64,000 bases of DNA from Carboxylicivirga longa. Lineage in GTDB: Bacteria; Bacteroidota; Bacteroidia; Bacteroidales; Marinilabiliaceae. Location: the NCBI RefSeq assembly GCF_050589825.1, contig NZ_JBNGOZ010000002.1:248001-312000 (forward strand). Direction: 5' to 3'. Below, one piece after another: positions 10,074 through 18,800 of the stretch (positions are counted from its first letter, which is position 1; each line of letters starts with the position of its first letter). A program made the translations under genes and the position numbers. The notes below the pieces were generated by a model that did no database searches, was not told the DNA's origin, and worked only from the letters and a program-made list of their open reading frames with translations.

Positions 10074-10138
10074 TGTCATCTTGTCAATCTGTCACAATTC
10101 CTGACAGAGCGTTCTTAGTTTTGGATGTCTTCCTGTCA
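10074..10138 (+). promoter_or_regulatory. Cluster of TGTCA repeats upstream of dnaK (possible activator sites)
   Basis: Copies of TGTCA occur at 10074, 10082, 10090 and 10134. The third forms a perfect inverted pair, CTGTCA (10089-10094) with TGACAG (10102-10107), separated by 7 bases. They lie 30-95 bases upstream of the sigma-54-like box, where enhancer-binding sites would be expected. The activator is not identified. Confidence 0.5.
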
Positions 10139-10168
10139 ATTTTGCGTAAAAAACAGCACTTTTTCTTT

Positions 10169-10183
10169 TGGCACACCAATTGA
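10169..10183 (+). promoter_or_regulatory. Sigma-54-like promoter for dnaK
   Basis: TGGCAC (10169-10174), five bases, then TTGA (10180-10183) matches the -24/-12 consensus TGGCAC-N5-TTGC except for the last C. Transcription would start near 10195, leaving a leader of about 48 bases. No TAnnTTTG box is seen in this region. Confidence 0.5.
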
Positions 10184-10242
10184 AGAATAGCTCATCGTGA
10201 TTTTGAAATTATTTATAAGAACAACAAGATAATTATATAACA

Positions 10243-12159
10243 ATGGGAAAAATTATTGGTATCGACTTAGGAACAACCAACTCATGTGTTTCTGTAATGG
10301 AAGGAAACGAGCCGGTTGTGATTCCAAACAGCGAAGGAAAAAGAACAACACCATCAATTGTAGCATTTGTTGAAGGTGGCGAACGCAAAGTAGGTGACCC
10401 GGCCAAGCGTCAGGCAATCACCAACCCGCATAAAACTATTTATTCTATCAAACGCTTTATGGGATCTATGTACGACGAGATTCCAAATGAAGTAAAACGC
10501 GTGCCATATGAGGTGGTGAAAGGCGATAATAACACACCGCGTGTTAAAATCGACGACCGCCTGTATTCACCGCAGGAAATTTCAGCCATGACGCTTCAGA
10601 AAATGAAGAAGACCGCGGAAGACTACCTGGGACAGGAAGTAAGTGAGGCCGTTATTACCGTACCTGCTTACTTTAACGATGCACAGCGTCAGGCCACTAA
10701 GGAAGCCGGTGAGATCGCTGGTCTGAAAGTGAGCCGTATCATCAACGAGCCAACAGCAGCCTCGCTTGCCTACGGTTTGGATAAGATGGACAAAGACATG
10801 AAGGTAGCCGTGTTTGACTTAGGGGGTGGTACCTTTGATATCTCAGTTCTTGAGCTGGGTGATGGTGTATTCGAAGTAAAGTCAACCAATGGTGATACTC
10901 ACTTGGGTGGTGATGACTTTGATGATGTAATCATCAACTGGCTGGCCGATGAGTTTATGAAAGATGAAAACATCGACCTACGCAAAGATCCAATGGCATT
11001 ACAGCGCCTGAAAGATGCTGCTGAGAAAGCCAAGATCGAGCTATCATCATCAACAAGCACCGAGATCAACCTACCTTATATTATGCCGGTTGACGGTATT
11101 CCAAAGCACTTGGTACGCACCTTGTCGCGCGCTCAGTTTGAGCAGCTGGCTGACAAGCTGATTCAACGTACCCTTGAGCCTTGTAAGGCTGCGCTTAAAG
11201 ACGCAGATATGAGCCCATCGGACATCGACGAAGTGATTTTGGTAGGTGGATCAACACGTATTCCTGCCATCCAGGAAATCGTTAAGAATTTCTTTGGAAA
11301 GGCTCCTTCAAAGGGTGTTAACCCTGACGAAGTGGTAGCAGTGGGTGCAGCCATTCAGGGTGGTGTTCTAACCGGTGAGGTGAAAGATGTATTACTATTG
11401 GATGTAACGCCTTTATCATTGGGTATTGAAACCATGGGTAGTGTGATGACCAAGCTGATTGAAGCCAACACCACTATCCCAACCAAGAAGTCGGAGACCT
11501 TTACCACAGCGGTGGATAACCAGCCATCGGTAGAGATTCACGTGCTGCAGGGTGAGCGTTCTATGGCCAAGGATAACAAAACCATTGGTCGCTTCCACCT
11601 CGATGGTATTCCACCGGCACCACGTGCAACACCTCAAATCGAAGTTACTTTCGATATTGATGCCAACGGTATCCTGCACGTTACAGCCAAGGATAAAGCA
11701 ACCGGTAAAGAGCAGAGCATCCGCATCGAGGCTTCTTCAGGCTTGTCTGATGACGAAATCAAGCGCATGAAAGACGAAGCCGAGGCCAATGCTGACGCAG
11801 ACAAGCAAGCGAAAGAAAAAATCGATAAGCTGAACGGTGCTGACAGCTTGATTTTCCAAACTGAAAAGCAACTGAAAGAGTTTGGTGACAAATTGCCAGC
11901 CGACAAAAAGCAGCCTATCGAGGCAGCCCTTGAAAAGCTGAAGGAAGCGCACAAAGCACAGGACATCGCAGCTATCGACGCGGCAACTACCGAGTTGAAC
12001 ACTGTATTCCAGGCTGCCTCGCAAGAGATGTACAACGCCAGCCAACAGGCAGGTGGCCAGCCCGGACCGGATGCAGGTGCACAACCAGGACCAGACGCAG
12101 GTGCCCAGGGTGGTAAAGATGATGAGGTAACTGATGTTGACTTTGAAGAAGTAAAGTAA
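10243..12159 (+). CDS. dnaK: Molecular chaperone DnaK (Hsp70)
   Basis: This ATP-driven cytosolic chaperone is full length at 638 residues. The nucleotide-binding domain (about 1-383) contains GIDLGTTNSCVSVMEG, the phosphate-2 motif DLGGGTFDIS and the adenosine motif VGGSTRIP. The hydrophobic linker VLLLDVTPLSLGIE follows, then the substrate-binding beta sandwich and helical lid. The tail carries two copies of a Pro/Gly/Asp/Ala repeat (GPDAGAQ) before the conserved acidic end DDEVTDVDFEEVK. dnaJ and grpE are not adjacent. Codon choice is strongly biased, as expected for a highly expressed gene. The upstream TGTCA repeats and sigma-54-like box suggest regulated expression. Confidence 0.97.
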   Translation: MGKIIGIDLGTTNSCVSVMEGNEPVVIPNSEGKRTTPSIVAFVEGGERKVGDPAKRQAITNPHKTIYSIKRFMGSMYDEIPNEVKRVPYEVVKGDNNTPRVKIDDRLYSPQEISAMTLQKMKKTAEDYLGQEVSEAVITVPAYFNDAQRQATKEAGEIAGLKVSRIINEPTAASLAYGLDKMDKDMKVAVFDLGGGTFDISVLELGDGVFEVKSTNGDTHLGGDDFDDVIINWLADEFMKDENIDLRKDPMALQRLKDAAEKAKIELSSSTSTEINLPYIMPVDGIPKHLVRTLSRAQFEQLADKLIQRTLEPCKAALKDADMSPSDIDEVILVGGSTRIPAIQEIVKNFFGKAPSKGVNPDEVVAVGAAIQGGVLTGEVKDVLLLDVTPLSLGIETMGSVMTKLIEANTTIPTKKSETFTTAVDNQPSVEIHVLQGERSMAKDNKTIGRFHLDGIPPAPRATPQIEVTFDIDANGILHVTAKDKATGKEQSIRIEASSGLSDDEIKRMKDEAEANADADKQAKEKIDKLNGADSLIFQTEKQLKEFGDKLPADKKQPIEAALEKLKEAHKAQDIAAIDAATTELNTVFQAASQEMYNASQQAGGQPGPDAGAQPGPDAGAQGGKDDEVTDVDFEEVK

Positions 12160-12186
12160 CATCAGTTAAACATAAATGATTCCTAA

Positions 12187-12215
12187 AAAGTCTCCGTTTT
12201 ACGGGGACTTTTTTT
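12187..12215 (+). terminator. Rho-independent terminator of dnaK
   Basis: AAAGTCTCCGT pairs with ACGGGGACTTT across a short loop (one G-T wobble), followed by a run of T. A TATTTTTG box matching TAnnTTTG at 12217-12224 immediately follows and may start the next operon, though no good -33 box was found for it. Confidence 0.8.
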
Positions 12216-12286
12216 GTATTTTTGTTTTGTATCGAATTTTATACCATTGGCAGCGTAACCCTGTTAATTCTTAAAATTATTTTATA

Positions 12287-13144
12287 ATGATGAGCTTGAA
12301 GCTATTTCTTCTACCCGTATTATTTGTTCTCGCCAGCCTAACAGTTTCGGCACAAACCGATGTTTTTGGCAACCGCATACCCACACGTAAGACCACGGTA
12401 AAACCCATTCCGGCGCACTATAACCAAACGGATGCTGAGGGTTTGAAACAAGGCCCATGGGAAAAACGCTATACCGATGGATCTCCCTTATACAAAGCTA
12501 CTTTTAAAAACAACAAACCGGTGGGTAAATACACCCGCTACTACCCCAATGGCAAAAAAAGCCTGGAAATTATTTATGATGAAAATGGCGAATACGGCGA
12601 TGCCCGTTTGTTTGATCAGGATGGCAAACTTAATTCAAGTGGAAGGTACCGGGGCAAGCAAAAAATAGAGACCTGGACCTACTATGGCGAGAAAGAGATA
12701 ATACTGGCCACCGAAGAATTTGTAGATGGCCGACCCCATGGACAATATAAAGTATTTTACCCCGGTGGTGCAGTTGCTGAAATAATTCACTGGCGCAATG
12801 GTAAAAAGGATGGAGAATGGCTGAAATTCTTCGAAGATGGAGCGCCTTTGCTGAAAGCCCGCTATCAGGCCGATCAATTACAAGGTAAATACCTATACTA
12901 CTACAAAAACGGGCAGCTCGAGATAGATGCTAACTACATTGATAACAAAGAAGATGGCAATTGGACTTTTTACCTGGCCGATGGCAAGGTTAACTACGTG
13001 CTGAAATACAACAAAGGTACACTACTGAACCCCGAAGTGCTGGAGGAACGACGTGCTAAGGAAGAAGCAGAATTTCAGAAACAGAAAGATAAATTAAAAG
13101 ACCCGGAAAAGATGCAGAATAACCCGGAGATGTATATGCGATAG
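12287..13144 (+). CDS. Secreted MORN-repeat protein (YwqK-like)
   Basis: The protein has a signal peptide (MMSLKLFLLPVLFVLASLTVSAQ) and about eight MORN_2-type repeats of roughly 23 residues between 50 and 250, each with a pattern like G.W..YY.NG....Y.NG (for example HGQYKVFYPGGAVAEI and QGKYLYYYKNGQLEI). The C-terminal 35 residues are highly charged (Glu/Lys/Asp). Such proteins are often labelled antitoxin YwqK by homology, but no toxin lies nearby and export makes that label unsafe. MORN repeats in this phylum are common in envelope proteins of unknown role. The subtilase gene begins 2 bases after its stop codon, so the two are probably co-transcribed. Confidence 0.8.
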   Translation: MMSLKLFLLPVLFVLASLTVSAQTDVFGNRIPTRKTTVKPIPAHYNQTDAEGLKQGPWEKRYTDGSPLYKATFKNNKPVGKYTRYYPNGKKSLEIIYDENGEYGDARLFDQDGKLNSSGRYRGKQKIETWTYYGEKEIILATEEFVDGRPHGQYKVFYPGGAVAEIIHWRNGKKDGEWLKFFEDGAPLLKARYQADQLQGKYLYYYKNGQLEIDANYIDNKEDGNWTFYLADGKVNYVLKYNKGTLLNPEVLEERRAKEEAEFQKQKDKLKDPEKMQNNPEMYMR

Positions 13145-13146
13145 CC

Positions 13147-14760
13147 ATGATAAAACAAGCAGTAGCCATACTATTCTTTTGTGTATGTCTTGCCGACGCA
13201 AGCGCACAAGAGGGCTACTTTGTTTCCTTTAGCGATAAAAACAATACGCCATACAGTCTTGATCGTCCAGAGGAATTCTTATCAGCACGCGCCATTGAGC
13301 GGCGTCAAAGGCAAAATATAAGCCTTATTGAGAGCGACCTACCGGTTAACCCCCATTATATCGACAGTCTGAAACAAGCCGGCATTGATGTGCGCCATAC
13401 GACAAAGTGGCTCAATGGTGCCATTCTTTTCTGTGCCAATACAGCACTGATGGACACCTTAACACGCATATCATTTATCGCATCGGTAGAAAAAACAAAA
13501 CCTTCAAATGAATTGCCATCATCCCGGCACAAATTTGAAACGAGCTACCCATCGCTCAAAAAAACAAGCAGCTCATTTTATGGGGCATCGCACAGGCAGC
13601 TAGGTACAGTCAACGGCCACCATCTGCACGAAAAAGGCTACCGCGGTGAGGGCATGCAAATAGCCGTGATTGATGCGGGCTTTTTCAAAGCAGATAACCT
13701 ACCCCTATTCAGTCACTTATGGCAAAATGGGCAAATATTAGGCAGTAAGGACTTTGTTGATCCCCTATCAAATATTTTTACTACGCACAGCCATGGCATG
13801 CATGTGCTATCCATTATGGCCGGCAACCAGGATGGGATATACCGTGGTGCTTCTCCGGATGCATCCTATTGGCTTCTGCGCACCGAAGATGCAGCATCGG
13901 AACATCCCATAGAGGCCGATTACTGGATATGTGCCGCAGAGTTTGCCGATAGTGCAGGAGCCGATGTGGTGAATACCTCACTGGGCTACTACGAATTTGA
14001 CCCACCATCATCCAGTTATGCCTACACCCACATGGATGGATCTACCCGCATTTCGCAAGCCTGCGATATAGCATCATCCAAAGGCATGCTGATGGTAACA
14101 AGTGCCGGTAACGAAGGAGCCAGCAGCTGGCATTACATTGGAGCGCCGGCCGATGCTCGTTACGGGATAGCTGTAGGCGCCATTACGGCAGACAGCACGC
14201 GAGCTAGCTTTTCATCCTTTGGCCCCTCCTACGACGGACGCATCAAACCCGATGTTAGCGCCTTGGGCGATTCTGTGGCGGTGCAAGGCACACGTGGCTC
14301 CATCAGCTATGGTAACGGCACCTCTTTTGCAGCACCTATCATCAGCGGACTGGCTGCCTGCTTATGGCAGGCAATGCCCCATAAAAACGCAGCCGAGATA
14401 CGTCAGCTTATTATTGAAAGCGCACACCAGGCCAATGCTCCAAACAATGCACTGGGTTATGGGATACCTAATTTCAGAATCGCCCTTTTCACTGACATAA
14501 AGCAAAAAATACAGTCGCCAGCCCGGTGGAAAGTGGCTGTTAATCCCTTTGGATCACAGCTAAAACTAATAGGCACAGGCAAACAGCCCGTCAGTATTGC
14601 TATCTATGATATTTTAGGCAATCTGATGTATTATAAAGACCATCCAATGCAGGAAGAGATTATAATCAACGAAGTGGCCCATATGGCCAATGGCATATAC
14701 CTGGTTATCATCGAAAACAGCGCCATCAAACAACATATTAAAGTGATAAAAAACCGCTAG
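13147..14760 (+). CDS. Subtilisin-like serine peptidase (S8) with T9SS sorting domain
   Basis: A signal peptide (about 1-20) is followed by a propeptide-like region, then the S8 catalytic domain (about 150-455). The catalytic triad is visible as D176 (AVIDAGF), H216 (HSHGMHV) and S393 (NGTSFAAP), with the oxyanion Asn in SAGNEGA. The last 80 residues form a T9SS type A sorting domain ending in NGIYLVIIEN and a basic tail, so the enzyme should be exported through the type IX system and anchored or released at the surface. It overlaps nothing and is followed by xseA after one base. Substrate specificity is unknown. Confidence 0.9.
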   Translation: MIKQAVAILFFCVCLADASAQEGYFVSFSDKNNTPYSLDRPEEFLSARAIERRQRQNISLIESDLPVNPHYIDSLKQAGIDVRHTTKWLNGAILFCANTALMDTLTRISFIASVEKTKPSNELPSSRHKFETSYPSLKKTSSSFYGASHRQLGTVNGHHLHEKGYRGEGMQIAVIDAGFFKADNLPLFSHLWQNGQILGSKDFVDPLSNIFTTHSHGMHVLSIMAGNQDGIYRGASPDASYWLLRTEDAASEHPIEADYWICAAEFADSAGADVVNTSLGYYEFDPPSSSYAYTHMDGSTRISQACDIASSKGMLMVTSAGNEGASSWHYIGAPADARYGIAVGAITADSTRASFSSFGPSYDGRIKPDVSALGDSVAVQGTRGSISYGNGTSFAAPIISGLAACLWQAMPHKNAAEIRQLIIESAHQANAPNNALGYGIPNFRIALFTDIKQKIQSPARWKVAVNPFGSQLKLIGTGKQPVSIAIYDILGNLMYYKDHPMQEEIIINEVAHMANGIYLVIIENSAIKQHIKVIKNR

Positions 14761-14761
14761 C

Positions 14762-16144
14762 ATGTCGCAAGAGCACCTTAGTTTATACCAGTTAAATTGC
14801 CAAATTAAAGAGCAGCTTAAAGATGCCTTCCCGTACACCTATTGGGTGGTTGCCGAAATTAGCGAAATACGCACGGTACGTAGCGGACATTGCTATATCG
14901 AACTCATTGAAAAAGACGAAACATCGGATCAGGTAAAAGCCAAGGCAAGAGCCACCATATGGGCTTATACATTTCGCCTGTTGAAGCCATACTTTGAAAC
15001 AACCACAAGACAGACTCTCAGTGCCGGGTTAAAGGTACTACTAAAAGTAAGCGTCGAGTTTCAAGAGATATATGGCTACAGCTTAAATGTAAAAGACATT
15101 GATCCTACCTACACCCTGGGTGACATTGCACGACGCAAAATGGAGGTGATACGTCAACTTGAACAAGACGGCGTACTGTCCATGAACAAGGAAACGGAGC
15201 TGGCCGAAGTACCCCAGAAACTCGCCATCATATCCTCGCCCACAGCTGCCGGATACGAAGACTTTATCAAACAGCTGGATCAAAATAGTGAAGGATTTAA
15301 AATATACCATAAGCTATTCCCGGCCATTATGCAGGGCAACGAGGCGGAGGCTTCCATTATAGAAGCCCTGGATAAGGTTTATGAGTACGAGCACCTGTTT
15401 GATGCCGTTGTAATCATACGCGGTGGTGGATCCACAGCAGACCTGATATGCTTCGACAGCTACCTGATTGCACTTAACATTGCACAATTTCCCCTACCTG
15501 TACTGACGGGCATTGGTCACGAGCGCGATGAGTCGGTGGCCGATATGGTGGCACATACACGACTGAAAACACCCACCGCTGTTGCCGAGTTTGTCATTGA
15601 ACGCATCAGCCATTTCAATGACTACCTGCACGATCTGAAGGACCAATTTGTAGCAGAGACAAGGGAGCTTCTCAGCCATGAGGGACATCGACTGGAGATG
15701 GCAGCTCAAAATTTTCAGCCCGCTGTTAAGGCGGTACTTAAACAGAAGCAGCAGCTACACATTGATGTAGCTCATCGTCTGAACTTTAGTATCAAAAATT
15801 ATTTCGATAAGCAACGCTCATCCTTTGCCCATTTGAAGGAATCCATTCACTACCTAAGCAACAAACAGCTGCGCAGCCACCTAAAGACCCAAAATTTTTA
15901 TGTAACCCGTTTAAAACTTGAGCTGAGTGCTTATTTTAAGAATCAAGAACAGCAGCTGCAACTATCAGAGCGAACAATGCAACTCAGTGACCCTCAGAGA
16001 ATTCTTAAGCGCGGATACTCCATCGCCTATAGTAATAATAAATTAGTGAAACATATAAAAAACCTTAATGTGGGTGATGAGCTACTGACACAAACGGCTA
16101 ATGGAAAAATAGTAAGCCGGATAGAAAAATTATCAGCCAAATAA
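14762..16144 (+). CDS. xseA: Exodeoxyribonuclease VII large subunit
   Basis: This is the catalytic subunit of the single-strand exonuclease ExoVII. It has an N-terminal OB-fold (about 10-110), the catalytic core (about 130-330) including IIRGGGSTADLICFD, GIGHERDESVADMVAH and TRLKTPTAVAEF, and a C-terminal coiled-coil region that binds many XseB subunits. The length (460) is normal. The gene for the small subunit is not directly downstream: a sensor kinase gene of about 2.3 kb sits between them. Confidence 0.93.
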   Translation: MSQEHLSLYQLNCQIKEQLKDAFPYTYWVVAEISEIRTVRSGHCYIELIEKDETSDQVKAKARATIWAYTFRLLKPYFETTTRQTLSAGLKVLLKVSVEFQEIYGYSLNVKDIDPTYTLGDIARRKMEVIRQLEQDGVLSMNKETELAEVPQKLAIISSPTAAGYEDFIKQLDQNSEGFKIYHKLFPAIMQGNEAEASIIEALDKVYEYEHLFDAVVIIRGGGSTADLICFDSYLIALNIAQFPLPVLTGIGHERDESVADMVAHTRLKTPTAVAEFVIERISHFNDYLHDLKDQFVAETRELLSHEGHRLEMAAQNFQPAVKAVLKQKQQLHIDVAHRLNFSIKNYFDKQRSSFAHLKESIHYLSNKQLRSHLKTQNFYVTRLKLELSAYFKNQEQQLQLSERTMQLSDPQRILKRGYSIAYSNNKLVKHIKNLNVGDELLTQTANGKIVSRIEKLSAK

Positions 16145-16214
16145 TAACGTTTTCTGGCACGCTTTTTCTATTTTGTACTCAGTTTCACCGACGCTAAGCA
16201 CTCAAAACGTTCAA

Positions 16215-18464
16215 ATGATAACCAAACCCAGCATTCAAAACGTGAGGTACAAGGTATGGCTTGTCCTATTAGCCCTTGGCATGCTCCCCACTCTGATGGC
16301 CCAAATAAGTACCTCACCTCAACAACACCTTGCCTATCGGCTACTGGCACAGGCCGACTCAGCCACTACTGAAGACTGTATCATCCTTTGTTCCAAAGCA
16401 GTGGAAGCACTTAATGATAATAACAACAGGCTACTTCATTTCAACATTTATAAAAAAGCCGGCATTACACTTTATGATCAAGAGCAACATGAGTTGGCAC
16501 AATCGCACTTACTAAAAGCACTTAAATACGCAGACGTTATTAATGACAAAAAAGAACTGGGCAGCCTCTATGAATATCTGGGTTGGACAGAAAGCAAGGC
16601 AACTGATCACGAGAAGGCTATAACCTATTTTCTGCAGGCAGAACGTGTTTTTAAAAGCAGCGGTGAACTCAATAAACTGGGTAGCGTATATAACGGTCTG
16701 GGTGCCATGTATTGGTATTTGCGCAATTACACCATGGCACTTGAGTACTTTGAGCGTGTTGTGAGTAGCGGCGAAAAAACGGACAATACCGTTTTACTGT
16801 GCAAAGGACTTACCAATAAAGGTGTAGTGCTGCATACCCTGGCACAATACAACGAGGCGCTCATTTGTTTGGAACGTGCCCTGGAGTTAAGCCAGCTGGA
16901 TAATAACACCCGCAGCCGTGCCATTTTGCTTAATAATATTGGTAATATTTACGGAGTACTCAATAAACCTAAGGCAGCCATACAAAAATACAATGATGCC
17001 CTGAAGATTTATGCCACCTTGGCCGATCAAAATGGCATTAGCAGCTGCTACAACAACTTGGGCGAAGCCTACCTGAAACAGGGCAATATTCTACAGGCCA
17101 TCGAAAACTATCACACCTCACTAAGCATCTTCAAAGAGCAAGGCGACAGTGCCAGCATGGCTGTTTCCTATGTAAATATTGGCCGGGCACACCAGAAGGG
17201 ACAACAATACAGCAAAGCCATCTCCTATTTCAAGAAAGCCATTAAGCTGATGCTCAGTTTTGACGATCCTTCGCTGAAAGCTGAAACCTACCTCCACCTG
17301 GGACAAACACTGATGGTAAATAATTTATATGACTCAGCACTTGACTATCTTAACAAAGCGGAGGCGCTAGCATTGTCACTCGATGAAAAAGCCTTACTGG
17401 CTGATTGTTACAACAGCCTATCGGAGTGGTACAAGATGAATAACGATTACCGTGAAGCACTGAATTACAAAACCCAATATGCCGAAATAAAAACGGCAAT
17501 TACTGATGAACAGGCTCTGCTAAGCAGTGCTCGTATGGAAGCCGCCTACAAACTGCCAAGTAAAGAAGAGCAAATAAGCATGCTGGCACAGGATAACATT
17601 AATAAAACAGAACGGCTTCAGCTGGCACTGCACAACCGCAGCATTTATTTCATCATCATGGGCGTACTACTGAGTCTGTTATTCTTGCTCTTCCTGAGTT
17701 ATAGAAGTCGTCAGAGAGCTGAGCGCAAGCTGAAACAGGCAAATATGGATCTGCAACAGCTGAATGCCACCAAAGACAAATTTTTCTCCATCATAGCTCA
17801 TGACCTGAAAAGTCCCTTTAGCTCGCTGATGGGCTTTGCCGAGATGCTGATGCTCAACGCCGAATCGAAAAACACCAAGGCCGTTATTGAATACTCCCAA
17901 ATCATACATAACTCCACCAAGCGCTTGCTGGGGCTCGTGGAAAACCTGCTTCAGTGGTCGCGCACACAGCTGGGCACCACCGAATACAGACCTACCCAAC
18001 TCGATATCTCCATACAAACCCACAATATTGTATCGCTGCTGCGCCTTAATGCCGAGGAGAAAGATATCGTAATCAGTCCTAGAATAGAACGTAACCTGGT
18101 GGCCTGGGCCGACGAGAATCTCTATAACACTGTCTTGCGCAACCTTATCAGCAATGCCATAAAGTTTTCGCGGATAGGTAGCGTTATTTATGTAACGGCA
18201 GGTATTAAAAATAACATGATTGAAATATCCGTAGCCGATTCGGGCGTGGGCATCAGGCAGGAAAATCTGGAAAAACTATTTATGGCGGATGCAACTTTTA
18301 GTACTAAAGGCACACTAAATGAAAAAGGTACAGGACTGGGTCTTGTCCTCTGCAAGGAGTTTGTTGAAATAAACAAAGGCGAAATATGGGCTGAGAGTGA
18401 GTTGGAAAAAGGCAGTACATTTTATTTTACCTTACCTTTGCTACACGAGCATAAAAACAAATAG
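16215..18464 (+). CDS. TPR-repeat sensor histidine kinase
   Basis: This membrane kinase has no recognisable ligand-binding domain other than tandem TPR repeats. A signal or anchor segment (about residues 13-32) precedes about nine TPR units (about 60-420), for example GSVYNGLGAMYWYLRNYTMAL. One transmembrane helix (about 475-498), a short coiled coil, a HisKA domain with phosphoacceptor H529 (FSIIAHDLKSPF), and a HATPase_c domain with GVGI and GTGLGL boxes follow. An in-frame TTG at 16173 would add 14 residues, but the ATG at 16215 gives a better signal sequence. There is no receiver domain or adjacent response regulator. It ends 2 bases before xseB, so xseB expression probably depends on it. 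Confidence 0.88.
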   Translation: MITKPSIQNVRYKVWLVLLALGMLPTLMAQISTSPQQHLAYRLLAQADSATTEDCIILCSKAVEALNDNNNRLLHFNIYKKAGITLYDQEQHELAQSHLLKALKYADVINDKKELGSLYEYLGWTESKATDHEKAITYFLQAERVFKSSGELNKLGSVYNGLGAMYWYLRNYTMALEYFERVVSSGEKTDNTVLLCKGLTNKGVVLHTLAQYNEALICLERALELSQLDNNTRSRAILLNNIGNIYGVLNKPKAAIQKYNDALKIYATLADQNGISSCYNNLGEAYLKQGNILQAIENYHTSLSIFKEQGDSASMAVSYVNIGRAHQKGQQYSKAISYFKKAIKLMLSFDDPSLKAETYLHLGQTLMVNNLYDSALDYLNKAEALALSLDEKALLADCYNSLSEWYKMNNDYREALNYKTQYAEIKTAITDEQALLSSARMEAAYKLPSKEEQISMLAQDNINKTERLQLALHNRSIYFIIMGVLLSLLFLLFLSYRSRQRAERKLKQANMDLQQLNATKDKFFSIIAHDLKSPFSSLMGFAEMLMLNAESKNTKAVIEYSQIIHNSTKRLLGLVENLLQWSRTQLGTTEYRPTQLDISIQTHNIVSLLRLNAEEKDIVISPRIERNLVAWADENLYNTVLRNLISNAIKFSRIGSVIYVTAGIKNNMIEISVADSGVGIRQENLEKLFMADATFSTKGTLNEKGTGLGLVLCKEFVEINKGEIWAESELEKGSTFYFTLPLLHEHKNK

Positions 18465-18466
18465 AC

Positions 18467-18667
18467 ATGACCAAGAAAAAACTAACTTATAACGAAGCCG
18501 TTAACGAAATTGAAGATATACTCCAGCAGATAGAGAATGAAGAACTGGATGTGGATGATTTATCCACAAAGGTAAAGCGCGTTAGTGTACTGATTAAATC
18601 CTGCAAAGATAAATTAACCAAAACAGAGGAGGAAGTAGAAAAAATTCTGAAGGATATTGACGCCTAA
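18467..18667 (+). CDS. xseB: Exodeoxyribonuclease VII small subunit
   Basis: This 66-residue helical-hairpin protein matches XseB in length and sequence (NEIEDILQQIENEELDVDDLSTKVKR). It binds the coiled coil of XseA to form active ExoVII. It starts 2 bases after the sensor kinase stop codon rather than after xseA, an unusual arrangement. Confidence 0.92.
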   Translation: MTKKKLTYNEAVNEIEDILQQIENEELDVDDLSTKVKRVSVLIKSCKDKLTKTEEEVEKILKDIDA

Positions 18668-18740
18668 AAGAAGAGCTTTAAAAAGCCACTTTCAATTTAA
18701 AAATGAGACTCAATAATCTTGCCTTTTTGCGCCAGCCCCA

Positions 18741-18774
18741 TTGTGCATTTATTAATAATTATCTTGTATCTTTG
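18741..18774 (+). promoter_or_regulatory. Bacteroidota-type promoter for guaC
   Basis: TTG at 18741-18743 and TATCTTTG at 18767-18774 match the -33 and -7 (TAnnTTTG) elements of the primary sigma factor of this phylum, with starts 26 bases apart. Transcription would begin about 20 bases before the guaC ATG. Confidence 0.55.
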
Positions 18775-18800
18775 GCTGTAATCAAAAAAGCATTTGAGAA

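Noticed and set aside
12047..12110. Tandem repeat at the end of dnaK as a possible hypervariable tract
   Set aside because: Only two diverged copies of the GPDAGAQ unit are present; Gly/Pro/Ala-rich tails are normal in DnaK.
11634..12162. Long antisense open frames over the 3' part of dnaK
   Set aside because: They mirror the strongly biased codons of dnaK and have Ser/Ala- or Leu/Val-rich low-complexity products; they are frame shadows.
12287..13144. Toxin-antitoxin system suggested by the YwqK-type label
   Set aside because: The protein carries a signal peptide and has no adjacent toxin gene; MORN repeats alone do not show antitoxin function.
16173..16214. Upstream TTG start for the TPR kinase
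   Set aside because: The added 14 residues are polar and precede the signal sequence; the ATG at 16215 gives a normal export signal.
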